Source of the DNA: Candidatus Nitrotoga sp. AM1P
Lineage (GTDB): Bacteria > Pseudomonadota > Gammaproteobacteria > Burkholderiales > Gallionellaceae
Length of the DNA stretch: 64,000 bases
Direction of reading: 5' to 3'
Assembly: GCF_013168275.1 (NCBI RefSeq)
Contig: NZ_AP019547.1
Span: 2,728,001-2,792,000, forward strand
Under the pieces are notes generated by a model that was not told the DNA's origin, did not search any database, and saw only the letters and a list, made by a program, of their open reading frames with translations. Below are positions 28,882 through 38,467 of the stretch, in pieces (the first letter of the stretch is position 1; each line of letters begins with the position of its first letter). A program made the position numbers and the translations under genes.

Positions 28882-29784
28882 ATGAAATTAAGGTTGGTGT
28901 TAACGAGTTTCGCGTGTGTTGCACTCGCGTTTGTGAATCCCCCCACATATTCAGCTGATCAGGTCGAAGCGCCGCTCGTTTCCGCGGCGAGTGTTGGCCA
29001 AGTGCCCATCGTTAACAAACACAATCAAATCCTCTACATCGTGGATTTGTTCGACGGTACCGAGTTGCAGTTCTCCGAAGTGCGTGACCCGAACAAGAGG
29101 CAACGTGATAACGATAAATTTCAAGAGCGTCACCCAGATAGAAATAAAAACATGGTCGAAGCATTTCAAGAAGATTACGGGTTTGAATACATTGACATGA
29201 CAAGCTGGGTAGGTCTTTCGTTCACTACCTACCTAAACAACGGGCAGCTACAAAAAATTCGTCGCGACCCCCGCGTCGAACGGGTCACCGAGGTTAGCTA
29301 CGTGCAGTTCAGTCAAACTCCGCCCTGGAGTGATACGCCGTTGCCGCCGGGCTGGACACCGAATCCAGCCCCGGCAAATTTTTTTGGCGGTGGGGGTGGC
29401 TCTGAAATTAGCGCCTGGGCGCGCGTTGCTGTTAACGGAAAGATTAGTACTGCTGTAGCGAAAACTCAGGTCTATGTTTTAGATGATAGTAACCTGGCAA
29501 CTCCCGAACCCGGTTCGAATACCGGGCCATGCGTTGACGTGTTTGCGCCAGGCACTGACATTTGGTCGGCCTGGAGTGACGTGCCGACTCTCCAAAAAGG
29601 AAACGGTACGATCTACAACAATTATGGACGATTGAGTGGAACGTCAATGGCAGCTCCGCATATTGCTGGCGTTGCAGCATGGTTGGCGGAGACGTACAAC
29701 CCCTCAAGCGCCGGCGCGCTTGAGACGCTCGTGCGTAGCTATATCGTCGCAGGATCAAACCCACAGCGTGTACGGCTTCCATGA
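28882..29784 (+). CDS. Exported subtilisin-like (S8) protein with truncated catalytic domain
   Basis: 300 residues from an ATG preceded by GGAG. A signal peptide (MKLRLVLTSFACVALAFVNPPTYSA) is followed by an I9-like propeptide region (EDYGFEYIDMTSWVGLSFTTYLNNGQLQKIRRDPRVERV). The S8 domain then begins (ISAWARVAVNG, VYVLDDS with a probable catalytic Asp at 201) but passes within about 12 residues to TGPCVDVFAPGTDIWSAW and the Ser motif GTSMAAPHIAGVAAW (Ser255). The His region (HGTHVAG type) and oxyanion Asn region are absent, without a frameshift. It is therefore unlikely to be an active protease of the normal kind. The TGA overlaps the next ATG (ATGA). Confidence 0.8.
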   Translation: MKLRLVLTSFACVALAFVNPPTYSADQVEAPLVSAASVGQVPIVNKHNQILYIVDLFDGTELQFSEVRDPNKRQRDNDKFQERHPDRNKNMVEAFQEDYGFEYIDMTSWVGLSFTTYLNNGQLQKIRRDPRVERVTEVSYVQFSQTPPWSDTPLPPGWTPNPAPANFFGGGGGSEISAWARVAVNGKISTAVAKTQVYVLDDSNLATPEPGSNTGPCVDVFAPGTDIWSAWSDVPTLQKGNGTIYNNYGRLSGTSMAAPHIAGVAAWLAETYNPSSAGALETLVRSYIVAGSNPQRVRLP

Positions 29785-31049
29785 TTGCATTCAGTCGATC
29801 AATGGCGCATAAAAACTGGCTCTTAGCAGCGGCTTTTGCGTTACTCGGGTCAGTGCCATTTTTGCCTTCATGGGCTGCAAGTGTCGTTGAACCTGGCCCG
29901 TTTTCAGTCGTTCCACGCGAGGGGCTTTTTTTGGAGTTTGTTATACCCCCTCCACTGGACTTTTACCCCGATACTTATACGCGGCTTTTTACGCAAACAG
30001 AAAATCTGCCGCCGACCGCACAAGGTGATTTTCCGAAGCGGTCTAGTGTTCGGTTTGTGAATATTTCGTCACCGTCTTCTTTTTTATCTGCTTTTGGATT
30101 CGACCTGCGCAGTAGCAGTGGAATCGAGCCGCGTGTCCACTTTGAAAACTTGTTTTCAAGTTTTAAAGCTTTTCACAGTGACACTGTAACTACTGTAATC
30201 TCTGAGTATTATCCGTCTGGCCCCTTTCTTCCCAACACCCTTTCGGAAAAAGGGACTATAAGCGCTCCGGGCGTGCCGAGTTGTGGCGTATCCCTATCCA
30301 TTGTGCCGCCTCTTTTAGGCTGGAGTCCACCCCCAATGGTTCCTTGCTACACAATCTCTGAAGGTGTGCAGCGAGCTACTACCGTTACGGGGTTTGAATT
30401 TGAAGAGTTTGTCGTCTCTGGACTCAACGAACTCAGCGCTGGTTTAGGGATTGGCTATGAGTTAGGCGTAACAGGCTACTTTGGAGTGATCAAGTTGCGC
30501 GATCTCCCCGCTCCAAAACGCGCGGGTACGGTGATCGAATTCCGTAACACACAAGATTTCCCCAAATCACCAGGCGGTAATTTTTTCTACACAAGCGATC
30601 CGGAGGAAGCCGTATTTCTTGATTCCGGCGGCGCGGGTCACTTTGTCCGCACGGGTAAGTCGTTCAACGCAGGCGGTTTCGTGCGTACCTGCCGCTTCTA
30701 TGGCAGCGTCTCGCCCGGGCCAAACTCACACTTTTTCACGGTGGGCGATGCCGATTGCGCGGCGTTAAAAAATTTGCAAAAAACGCCGCGCCCAACGACT
30801 GCGCAACAGTGGAATTTCGAAGGTTATTCGTTCCCGATGAGTGTGCCACGGAAAAACGCTGACGGTTCATTTTCATGCCCGCAAGCGAGTGTTCCGGTGT
30901 ACCGGGCTTACAACCGCGCGTTTGCTGACAACGGGGTGAAAAATGCGTGGGATTCAAATCATCGGTATTCAACGAACCAGCAAGACATCGCCGAAGTGGT
31001 GGCGCTCGGTTGGGCAGACGAGGGCGTTGCGATGTGTGCGCCCGCTTAA
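29781..31049 (+). CDS. Exported protein of unknown function with DUF5648-like C-terminal module
   Basis: 422 residues. The N-terminus has a signal peptide (NWLLAAAFALLGSVPFLPSWAA). The first half (residues about 35-235) matches no family I know. The last 180 residues, with GGNFFYTSDPEE, SHFFTVGDADCAAL, VPVYRAYNRAFADNG, NHRYSTNQQDIAEVVALGW and EGVAMCAP, resemble the repeated DUF5648-type module found at the ends of exported proteins in betaproteobacteria. It overlaps the protease-like gene by 4 bases, so the two are coupled and may form a secreted pair. A decayed transposase abuts its stop codon. Confidence 0.7.
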   Translation: MIAFSRSMAHKNWLLAAAFALLGSVPFLPSWAASVVEPGPFSVVPREGLFLEFVIPPPLDFYPDTYTRLFTQTENLPPTAQGDFPKRSSVRFVNISSPSSFLSAFGFDLRSSSGIEPRVHFENLFSSFKAFHSDTVTTVISEYYPSGPFLPNTLSEKGTISAPGVPSCGVSLSIVPPLLGWSPPPMVPCYTISEGVQRATTVTGFEFEEFVVSGLNELSAGLGIGYELGVTGYFGVIKLRDLPAPKRAGTVIEFRNTQDFPKSPGGNFFYTSDPEEAVFLDSGGAGHFVRTGKSFNAGGFVRTCRFYGSVSPGPNSHFFTVGDADCAALKNLQKTPRPTTAQQWNFEGYSFPMSVPRKNADGSFSCPQASVPVYRAYNRAFADNGVKNAWDSNHRYSTNQQDIAEVVALGWADEGVAMCAPA

Positions 31050-31535
31050 ATGCGGAGCATTTGCTCTAGCAGCGTGTTTTTGAGTCAGGAGTAGAGATGG
31101 GCTAAGGCGCGGGCGCAGGCTCTCGTCGCTGACGATCTTGTTCATGCCAAGTATCTGCGGTGCGACTTTGTCACCGCGCAACTCGGCGACGTGCGCATAA
31201 CGTCGCTGCCCATCGAGAATCGAGAGTAGTCAGGTGCCGGGGACGTCGACTTTTGCGGGTGCGTTGGGGCTGGTGTACAACATCGGGCAGCCCCCCATCT
31301 AGCGGGCGAATAACCCAATGATTTTGAGAAAATCGGCAAAGAACGTCAACTGCCTCAGTGTGGCCGGACTTCCGGTCCCGTCCCAACGAACCTGAAATCA
31401 CCCGCCTGGTGTCACCAAGCGAATGTCTTCCACTACCCGTTCCTGGGCTTGTACCTGTAACGCCGAATCAACGGCTTGTAGCCTCGCTTTTTGCTCAAAT
31501 TCACTCACCCATTGGGTAACTCTCCGCATCCGCCG
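31050..31535 (-). pseudogene. Decayed IS4-like transposase N-terminal fragment
   Basis: Read on the minus strand, the region encodes a transposase-like text broken by stops: WVSEFEQKARLQAVDSALQ, then VRWDGTGSPATLRQLTFFADFLK, then LLSILDGQRRYAHVAELRG and DKVAPQILGMNKIVSDESLR. The phrase 'RRYAHVAELRGDxVAPQxLGM' is typical of the N-terminal part of one group of IS4/IS1380-like transposases. There are in-frame stops after TPGG, FAR and PGT, and a frameshift after DESLR, where the other frame continues RALAHL. The DDE catalytic part is absent. The remnant ends at the stop of the upstream gene. Confidence 0.65.
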
Positions 31536-31671
31536 TTAATCCGCTCCAGTATTGGGTTCGCAGCCGTTTTTACAAGTTCAGTTGAAGGAAATAGGATGAA
31601 TGGTGTGTCGCATAATTATGTGTGTGTGTGGTATCTTGCGGGCTAATTTAGCCTATGCACCTTGAGATGCC

Positions 31672-32610
31672 ATGAGCCTGTTTTCACTAATTGCCGCCCT
31701 ATTGCTGGAACAATTACATCCGCTTGCTTCGCGCAAATACTTGTTTGTTTGGCTGACACGCTATGTCAATTTTTTTCAGCATCACTTAAATACGGGTGAG
31801 CATAAGCATGGCAAGATTGCCTGGCTACTTGCGGTGCTATTACCATTATGCGGGACAGCTGCGCTGTATGGGTTATCGTATTTTATCTATCCGGTGTTCG
31901 CCTGGGCATTCAGTGTGCTGGTACTGTATCTCACCATGGGCTTCCATCAGTTCAGTCATTACTACACCGAAATTCATCAAGCATTACGTGACAACGATTT
32001 GGACAAAGCGCGCAACATCCTTTCTACATGGCGCGGAGTGTCATGTCATGACCTGAATTATGAGGAGGTTGCGCGTGTCACTATCGAAGAAGGGTTGCTG
32101 GCCTCGCACCGTCGTGTGTTCGGTGTCATAGTATGGTTTGTGATTACAATGCTGCTGGGGCTGGGGCCAGTCGGCGCAATACTGTATCGTATGTCGCAAT
32201 TCATTTATACGCGTTGGGATAATCAGAAGGATGTCGAACTTAGCGAATTCGGGATGTTCGCACGACAAGCCTACCATTGGATAGAATGGCTGCCGTTGCG
32301 CCTTACCGCCACGATCTTTGCTATTGTCGGCGATTTTGAAGATACGGTGTATTGCTGGCGCACACAGGCACAAAACTGGCCTGATCCAGAAGCAGGCATT
32401 GTGCTGGCAAGTGGTGCGGGAGCGATTGGTGTACGACTTGGATTGCCAATTTCACAGGGTGGTTTGCCGCTGGATCGTCCCGAATTGGGAATTGGGGATG
32501 AGGCTGACGTGGATTTCATGCAAAGCACTGTAGGTTTGGTGTGGCGTGCACTGGTATTCTGGATTGTGTTGTTGTTACTGCTAGGATTGGCAACATTAGT
32601 TAGGATCTGA
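31672..32610 (+). CDS. CobD/CbiB-family membrane protein
   Basis: 312 residues with four to five hydrophobic segments, at 1-16, 47-85, 148-170 and the C-terminus. The core EEGLLASHRRVFGVIVWFVITMLLGLGPVGAILYRM and DWQ-like segment (NWPDPEAGIVLASGAGAIGVRLG) resemble CobD/CbiB, the adenosylcobinamide-phosphate synthase family, as widely seen in betaproteobacteria outside cobalamin operons. No other cobalamin gene is nearby, so its role may be different from cobalamin synthesis; AmpE is a more distant relative. Convergent with rsgA. Confidence 0.75.
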   Translation: MSLFSLIAALLLEQLHPLASRKYLFVWLTRYVNFFQHHLNTGEHKHGKIAWLLAVLLPLCGTAALYGLSYFIYPVFAWAFSVLVLYLTMGFHQFSHYYTEIHQALRDNDLDKARNILSTWRGVSCHDLNYEEVARVTIEEGLLASHRRVFGVIVWFVITMLLGLGPVGAILYRMSQFIYTRWDNQKDVELSEFGMFARQAYHWIEWLPLRLTATIFAIVGDFEDTVYCWRTQAQNWPDPEAGIVLASGAGAIGVRLGLPISQGGLPLDRPELGIGDEADVDFMQSTVGLVWRALVFWIVLLLLLGLATLVRI

Positions 32611-32685
32611 TATATCCGTAATATTGGTTCCTTGTTTGATGAGTTATTGTAAGCCAATTAATTACTGCCTTCCCAAGGAGGCAAG

Positions 32686-33558
32686 TCAGCACTTACTCTG
32701 GCTAATCTCCTGAAACAGCTTTAGTCTCCGTGCATCGATCTTTCCTTCTTGCTCTGTTTTTTTCAGTGCGCAGTCCGGCTCATGGGTGTGATGACAGTTA
32801 TGGAAGCGACACTGACCGTGGTAGGCTGCAAATTCCACAAAGCCCGCTTCGATGGCACCAAAATCCAGGTGGTGTAGCCCGAATGCTTGCACACCGGGGC
32901 AGTCTATCAAATGGCTTTCCGTATTTAAGTGATAGAGACGTGCGTGGGTGGTGGTGTGTTTTCCTGAATTCAGTGCGGTGGAAATTTCACGTGTGACGGC
33001 TTGTGCATCCGGTAGTAATTTATTAATGAGGGTGGATTTACCCATGCCGGATTCCCCTACCAGTATGCTGGTGTGGCCTTGTAAAAAGGGGCATAGAGGG
33101 GCTGCATTCTCTTTGGCAGACAGTTCCAGCACACGGTAGCCGATGGCGCGGTAGGCTTGTAGTTGGGTACGCGCAGTTATTGTTGCTTCCAGTAAGTCGC
33201 ATTTATTCAGCACGATGAGGGTTGCAAGTTGTTGGTCATGTGCGGCGATGAGGCAGCGCGCCAGAAGTTCGTCACTGAATGAAGGCTTGCTTGCTACGAC
33301 TATAATAATTTGTGTAATGTTGGCGGCAATGAGTTTCTGGCGGTAGGCATCAGAACGGTATAGCAAGGTCTGGCGCGGCAGGATATGTTTGATCACCCCT
33401 TGCGCATCACTTATGCGCTGAATTTCTACAATATCACCACATGCCACTTCGCTTTTTTTACCGTGAGTCAGACAGGGCAGTAATTCTCCATCAGACAGTT
33501 CAACTATATATTGGCGGCTGAAGGCGGCGACCACTTGCCCTTGGATAGATCGGTTCAA
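32686..33558 (-). CDS. rsgA: Ribosome small-subunit-dependent GTPase A
   Basis: 290 residues. An OB-fold N-terminus is followed by a circularly permuted GTPase: G4 LNKCD, then G1 GESGMGKSTLIN, G2/G3 TTHARLYHL and DCPGVQAFGL. The zinc motif C-x5-H-x-C-type (GQCRFHNCHHTHEPDCALK) closes the domain. RsgA checks late 30S maturation. It overlaps the start region of the pterin dehydratase gene by 4 bases (33555-33558). Confidence 0.96.
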   Translation of the reverse strand: MNRSIQGQVVAAFSRQYIVELSDGELLPCLTHGKKSEVACGDIVEIQRISDAQGVIKHILPRQTLLYRSDAYRQKLIAANITQIIIVVASKPSFSDELLARCLIAAHDQQLATLIVLNKCDLLEATITARTQLQAYRAIGYRVLELSAKENAAPLCPFLQGHTSILVGESGMGKSTLINKLLPDAQAVTREISTALNSGKHTTTHARLYHLNTESHLIDCPGVQAFGLHHLDFGAIEAGFVEFAAYHGQCRFHNCHHTHEPDCALKKTEQEGKIDARRLKLFQEISQSKC

Positions 33559-33893
33559 ACCTTAAGCAAGGTGTCTACCTTGGCGGCGCAGATGAAGTCA
33601 TTCTCTGACAGGCCATTAATGGCATGCGTGGAATATTCTACATGGCACTTGTTGTAGCTCACACTCAGATCGGGATGATGATCTTCGCGGTGCGCAAGCC
33701 ATGCCACTGCATTTACGAGGGCCATGGTCTGATAATAGTTTTTGAACTCGAAAACTTTACCGATCGTGTGATCGCGCTGTACCCAGCCATCCAGTTGCTT
33801 TATCAGAATGTTAATTTCATCTTGAGATAACGGCTGTATACCGCCTTCGCAAGGCTTGCATTTTTTGTTTGTCAAATCACAGAGGGTGGTCAT
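33555..33893 (-). CDS. phhB: Pterin-4a-carbinolamine dehydratase
   Basis: 112 residues: LDGWVQRDHTIGKVFEFKNYYQTMALVNAVAWLAHREDHHPDLSVSYNKCHVEYSTHAINGLSENDFICAAKVD. The catalytic histidines in EDHHPD and the STHAINGLSENDF motif mark the PCD/DCoH family. It regenerates tetrahydrobiopterin cofactors; in organisms without aromatic hydroxylases the role is less clear. Between rsgA (4-base overlap) and the cytochrome c gene (5-base gap). Confidence 0.94.
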   Translation of the reverse strand: MTTLCDLTNKKCKPCEGGIQPLSQDEINILIKQLDGWVQRDHTIGKVFEFKNYYQTMALVNAVAWLAHREDHHPDLSVSYNKCHVEYSTHAINGLSENDFICAAKVDTLLKV

Positions 33894-33898
33894 AGCGT

Positions 33899-34204
33899 TT
33901 ACTTGAATTTATAGAAATGCTTGTTGAGATAGGCGGCGAGGTCTAGTTTTTCCTGTGTGGAAAAATTAGCACCCACATTACGGGTACATACATTAATTTG
34001 TGCCGTTAGCTGCTGCGGGTCAGTTACTTTGCGGTTGGGACGCGTGAAGATGGCATTGCCGTCACCGCCCATCTTGCCGTTGTGGCAACGGTTACATTGG
34101 TATTTATCGAATAATTTTTTACCGGCTTCAGGTTGACCATCGGCAAAAGACTCGGCTTGTGCTGTACCGCATAGTAATAAAAATATAGCAAAAAATTTCT
34201 TCAT
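33899..34204 (-). CDS. Small periplasmic c-type cytochrome
   Basis: 101 residues. A signal peptide (MKKFFAIFLLLCGTAQA) is followed by one haem site CNRCH (residues about 37-41). The stretch TRPNRKVTDPQQLTAQINVCTRNVG and the end LAAYLNKHFYKF are typical of a small betaproteobacterial cytochrome group. No methionine sits in the usual distal-ligand region; the only one after the haem site is four residues past the haem His. The distal ligand is therefore unclear. It lies 2 bases after the M48 protease gene. Confidence 0.88.
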   Translation of the reverse strand: MKKFFAIFLLLCGTAQAESFADGQPEAGKKLFDKYQCNRCHNGKMGGDGNAIFTRPNRKVTDPQQLTAQINVCTRNVGANFSTQEKLDLAAYLNKHFYKFK

Positions 34205-34206
34205 GA

Positions 34207-35460
34207 CTAGGCTCCTTGTAAAGTTTGTAATCGGGCAATACGCATCAGTGCGGGTGGATGTGAGTCGTAAAACGTGGAATACAACGGATCTGGCGTAAGA
34301 GTTGCAGCATTATCTTGGTACATCTTTACCAGCGCACTGGCCAGGTTATGCGCATTAGTTTGTTGCGCGGCGTAGGCATCTGCTTCGAATTCATGTTTGC
34401 GCGAGTAGTAGCTCATAAGCGGATGCAGTAAAAAGCTGAAGACTGGCAATATCATGAAGAACAGCAATAGCGCCAGTGCGGTGGATGGGGTAGTAACACC
34501 GAGTCCGACGTAGAACCAGTTTGCTTCCATCAATTGTGCGAGTAGCCATAAGAATCCCAGGCTTAAGGCAAAGGTGAAAACGATACGTTTCAGCACATGG
34601 TGACGTTTGAAATGTCCCAGCTCATGCGCTAGTACCGCTTCAATTTCTGTTGGCACGAGGCGTTCCAGCAGGGTGTCGAAAAATACAATCCGTTTGGTTT
34701 TGCCGAAGCCCGTGAAATAGGCGTTCCCATGCGAGGTACGCTTGGAGCCATCCATTACGAATAGCCCCTGTGCGGTGAATCCGCATTTTTGTAATAGTGC
34801 CTTAATACGCGTTTTGAGCGTCTCATCTTGCAGCGGGGTGAACTTGTTGAACAGCGGTGCGATGAAAGAGGGATAGATGAATAGGAGTAGCAGATTGAAC
34901 GTTACCCATACTCCCCAAACATACAGCCACCAGTTTGCGCCCATGCGTTCCATCAGCCACAATACTCCGAATAATAAGGGCAGGCCGAATAGGGCGCCGA
35001 GCAATAAGCTTTTAGCACTATCAGTCAAGTACATTGCCAGTGTCATTTTATTGAAGCCGTAGCGCGCCTCAATGACAAATGTGCGGTATAAGCTGAACGG
35101 CATTTCCAATAGGGATGAAAGTAGCAGCACCGTTAGGATGACTGCCAAGCCTTGTATGAGTGAATTGGTAAAGGTGGTTAACCACAAGTCGGCAATCCAC
35201 TGCACTCCGCCCCCGAGAGTGAATATGAACAGGAGCAGAGCATTGAATGGAGTGCTCAGCATAGTCAATCGCGTTTTGTCGCTTGTGTAGTCCGCCGCTT
35301 TTTGGTGTGCTGAGAGATCTATCTGCTCGCGAAAATCCGATGGTACCTTGGCGCGATGTGCTTGGATGTGAGCAAGATGACGTCGTGCCAGCCACATTTG
35401 GGCGACCGTAGTTAATAACAGTGCGCCAATAAATAACGCGGAAAATTGGACTGAATTCAT
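34207..35460 (-). CDS. M48 family membrane metallopeptidase (Ste24-like)
   Basis: 417 residues with about six to seven hydrophobic segments. The zinc motif HELGH (His279-His283, in AVLAHELGHFKRHHV) and the downstream zinc Glu in SRKHEFEADAYA are present. The N-terminal SAHQKAADYTSDKTRL stretch matches CAAX protease-1-like (Ste24) proteins. It probably degrades or trims damaged membrane proteins. Divergent from orn; 170 bases lie between the two starts. Confidence 0.93.
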   Translation of the reverse strand: MNSVQFSALFIGALLLTTVAQMWLARRHLAHIQAHRAKVPSDFREQIDLSAHQKAADYTSDKTRLTMLSTPFNALLLFIFTLGGGVQWIADLWLTTFTNSLIQGLAVILTVLLLSSLLEMPFSLYRTFVIEARYGFNKMTLAMYLTDSAKSLLLGALFGLPLLFGVLWLMERMGANWWLYVWGVWVTFNLLLLFIYPSFIAPLFNKFTPLQDETLKTRIKALLQKCGFTAQGLFVMDGSKRTSHGNAYFTGFGKTKRIVFFDTLLERLVPTEIEAVLAHELGHFKRHHVLKRIVFTFALSLGFLWLLAQLMEANWFYVGLGVTTPSTALALLLFFMILPVFSFLLHPLMSYYSRKHEFEADAYAAQQTNAHNLASALVKMYQDNAATLTPDPLYSTFYDSHPPALMRIARLQTLQGA

Positions 35461-35631
35461 TTATTCTGATTTTTATAAAATGTATACTTTAAGAAATTGA
35501 TATTACTCGTTTATTTTTTATAATAGGGCATGCGCTGGCTATTATTTACTAATTAAAAATAATTGGATTGTTGTGTTGATATGGCACAATACCTGTCCGA
35601 TAGTTATATCAATAAACACACGCAGTGAATT

Positions 35632-36177
35632 ATGGCACAAAATCAAAACTACCTCATTTGGATAGATATGGAGATGACCGGTCTAGTTCCGGAAACTGAT
35701 CGCATTATTGAAGTTGCGCTGGTTATTACTGATGGCGATCTGAATACTATTGTTGAAGCACCGGTTTTGGTAGTGCACCAAGCAGATATCGTATTGGACG
35801 GTATGGATAGCTGGAATAAAGCCACCCATGGCAAATCTGGTCTTATCGACAAGGTGAAAGCATCGACGCTGGACGACGCAGTAGTGGAAGCTCAGATGCT
35901 GGAGTTTCTCAAGGAATATGTGCCCGCTCGCATTTCACCGATGTGTGGCAATTCTATCTGCCAGGATCGTCGCTTTCTTGCACGCTGGATGCCGCAATTG
36001 GAAAGCTATTTCCACTATCGTAACTTGGATGTAAGCACTCTTAAGGAACTTGCTAAACGCTGGAAGCCAGAAGTAGCTCAGGGGATAAAGAAACACGGTA
36101 AACATGAAGCGTTGGCTGATATTTACGAATCCATCAATGAGATGAAGTATTACCGTGATAATTTTATCCAGATATAA
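35632..36177 (+). CDS. orn: Oligoribonuclease
   Basis: 181 residues. DEDDh motifs: WIDMEMTGL (Asp, Glu), the Asp in [10 protein letters not shown] and the His-Asp in [12 protein letters not shown]. The length is usual for Orn (181 in E. coli). It degrades two- to five-base RNAs and is normally essential. It is a single gene between the M48 protease and hemH. Confidence 0.97.
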   Translation: MAQNQNYLIWIDMEMTGLVPETDRIIEVALVITDGDLNTIVEAPVLVVHQADIVLDGMDSWNKATHGKSGLIDKVKASTLDDAVVEAQMLEFLKEYVPARISPMCGNSICQDRRFLARWMPQLESYFHYRNLDVSTLKELAKRWKPEVAQGIKKHGKHEALADIYESINEMKYYRDNFIQI

Positions 36178-36236
36178 GGCATTTCGTGCCGCTATATGCA
36201 TGACTACTCAATATAGCATGCACATTAGTTTACAAG

Positions 36237-37328
36237 TTAACTCTTAGCGCCCATGGCCAGAGCCTTTAAGCGGCTCTGTTCCAGTTGTGCAGCTTGTGGT
36301 TTATCGAGCCAGCCGTGCAGGTTGTCCAACACTAAATCCGCTAAGGCGTGTATCCAGCCTGGACGTTCATTGAGGCAAGGAATATAGTGATATTCACCTC
36401 CGCCGGCATGCTTAAAGTCTTCTTTACCTTCCATTGCAATCTCTTCCAGCGTTTCCAGGCAGTCTGCTACGAAGCCAGGGCAGATTACATCAACGCGTTT
36501 AGTTTTTTTCATGCCTAACTTTTTAAGTATGGCAGTTGTATAAGGCTGGAGCCATTCGGAACGGCCGAAGCGCGACTGGAAGCAAACAGTGTATTGTTCT
36601 GCATTAAGTTGCAATGCCTCAGCTATCAGACGTCCGCTTTTTTGGCATTCACAGTGGTAAGGATCGCCCTTTTCTAACGTGTAGCGTGGTAAACCGTGAA
36701 AGCTCATCACCAGTTGATCCGGGCGACCATGCAGTGTCCAATAATCGCGGATGTTTTGCACAGTGGCCGCAATGTAGCCAGGGTTGTCGTAGAAGTGCTT
36801 AATAGTGCGCAGCGCGGGCATGTTGCGCTGTTTGATGAGTTTATTAAAAATAATATCCCATGCGGTGCCGGTTGCACTGGCGGCATATTGTGGATACATC
36901 GGAACAAGCAGGATGCGCTGACAATTTTGTGCCTTGAGTTTGTCTAGCACGCTGGAAATTGAAGGATTGCCATAGCGCATGGCGTAGTCCACCACCAGTG
37001 GCATGCCATGGGTGCGTTCCTCCAGATAGCGTTGTAGCAGACTGGTTTGACGTTCGGTATGTACTTTCAGGGGTGAGCCTTCGGGCATCCAAATGCTGGC
37101 ATACTTGGCGGCAGATTTCTTTGGTCTAGTGTTAAGAATAATACCGTTCAGAATAAACCACCAAACCAGTTTGGGAATTTCCACTACGCGCGGGTCGCCC
37201 AGGAATTCACGCAAGTAAGGTTTGACTGCTTGGGCAGTGGGAGCATCCGGCGTGCCAAGGTTAAGCAATAACACGGCACATTTTTCAGGTGTGCCGTGGG
37301 TATAGGTAGGTTCAATTGAGTAAGGCAT
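36237..37328 (-). CDS. hemH: Ferrochelatase
   Basis: 363 residues. Key stretches: [29 protein letters not shown], the metal-site His in [21 protein letters not shown], and the Glu-rich [16 protein letters not shown]. It inserts ferrous iron into protoporphyrin IX to make haem. The cysteine arrangement (YHCEC) is common in this group, but no C-terminal iron-sulfur site is seen. It lies 110 bases after hrcA on the same strand. Confidence 0.96.
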   Translation of the reverse strand: MPYSIEPTYTHGTPEKCAVLLLNLGTPDAPTAQAVKPYLREFLGDPRVVEIPKLVWWFILNGIILNTRPKKSAAKYASIWMPEGSPLKVHTERQTSLLQRYLEERTHGMPLVVDYAMRYGNPSISSVLDKLKAQNCQRILLVPMYPQYAASATGTAWDIIFNKLIKQRNMPALRTIKHFYDNPGYIAATVQNIRDYWTLHGRPDQLVMSFHGLPRYTLEKGDPYHCECQKSGRLIAEALQLNAEQYTVCFQSRFGRSEWLQPYTTAILKKLGMKKTKRVDVICPGFVADCLETLEEIAMEGKEDFKHAGGGEYHYIPCLNERPGWIHALADLVLDNLHGWLDKPQAAQLEQSRLKALAMGAKS

Positions 37329-37438
37329 AACGTTGTTTCCAAGAAATTTTCTACTGAGAAAAAGCTAAACAGAATACCGATTGAAAAGTTTTGGACTGTT
37401 CTTTAACAGTGTCTTAAGTTGTTGATATCTTGTTTTTG

Positions 37439-38467
37439 CTAATGTTGCGACAGCGCATTGCTGAGCAGCTTGGAGGTGATGTCCACAATCGGGACGACTT
37501 TTTCGTAATTCATTCGTTTAGGACCGACCACTGCCAGCGTGCCAATAATTTGACCGTCAGAAGTGTAAGGTGCACTAACTACGCTGCACTCGTCTAATCC
37601 GGGCAACCCGGATTCGTTACCGACAAAAATATGCACGCCGGGTGCATGGCGGCTTACATTAAGTAACTGCAGCAGCTCGGTTTTCTGTTCGAACACGTTG
37701 AACAGCCCGCGTAGTTGTTCCATGTTAGATGAAAGATCATTTATATACAGTAGATTACGTTCTCCACTAATCACGTAATCTTCATTTTTTCGTGCAATTA
37801 CCGTATCGCTTGCCGCCATCGCTGCACTCATTAGTGATGTCAGGTCGTGCTGTAGTTGATGTAACTCGGATTGCACGCGTTGGTGAATATCCTGGAACGG
37901 GCAGTCGGCATAGTGTTGATTTAAAAAATTGCCAGCTTCAGTGAGCTGTGATTGGGTGTAATCCTTGTGCGTCAGTAATACGCGGTTTTCCACCTCGTTG
38001 TTTGGCATTACGATAATTAGCAGAACTCTCTTTTTGGACAGGCGTAAAAATTCGACATGGCTCACGGTGATGGCGGCGCGCTTTGGCGTGGCAACTACAC
38101 CGGCAAAATGTGTAAGCTCCGACAATAAATTGGACGCTTGCATCAGCAAGCGAGAAGGATTATCCGGTTGTAATTGGTGTTCGAGTTGTTGCACACGTGC
38201 GCTGTCCAGCGGTTGCACCACCATCAGTGTGTCGATAAACAAACGATAACCCCGCGCTGTCGGTACGCGTCCAGCGGAAGTGTGCGGACTGCTCACCAGT
38301 CCCATTTCTTCGAGATCCGCCATTACATTACGGATAGTTGCGGAGCTGACTTCTAAACCGGAAAACTCTAGCAGCGCGCGTGAACCCACCGGCAGACCAT
38401 TGTTAATATAGCGATCCACCAATGTCTTAAGCAAAATTTGTGCGCGGTTGTTAAGAATTGTTGACAT
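37439..38467 (-). CDS. hrcA: Heat-inducible transcription repressor HrcA
   Basis: 342 residues. A winged-helix N-terminus (LLKTLVDRYINNGLPVGSRALLEFSGLEVSSATIRNVMADLEEMGLVSSPHTSAGRVPTARGYRLFID) is followed by the GAF-like domain and the end TSDGQIIGTLAVVGPKRMNYEKVVPIVDITSKLL. HrcA represses groESL/dnaK-type operons at CIRCE elements. No CIRCE sequence was seen in front of hrcA in this window, so it may not regulate itself. Confidence 0.96.
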   Translation of the reverse strand: MSTILNNRAQILLKTLVDRYINNGLPVGSRALLEFSGLEVSSATIRNVMADLEEMGLVSSPHTSAGRVPTARGYRLFIDTLMVVQPLDSARVQQLEHQLQPDNPSRLLMQASNLLSELTHFAGVVATPKRAAITVSHVEFLRLSKKRVLLIIVMPNNEVENRVLLTHKDYTQSQLTEAGNFLNQHYADCPFQDIHQRVQSELHQLQHDLTSLMSAAMAASDTVIARKNEDYVISGERNLLYINDLSSNMEQLRGLFNVFEQKTELLQLLNVSRHAPGVHIFVGNESGLPGLDECSVVSAPYTSDGQIIGTLAVVGPKRMNYEKVVPIVDITSKLLSNALSQH

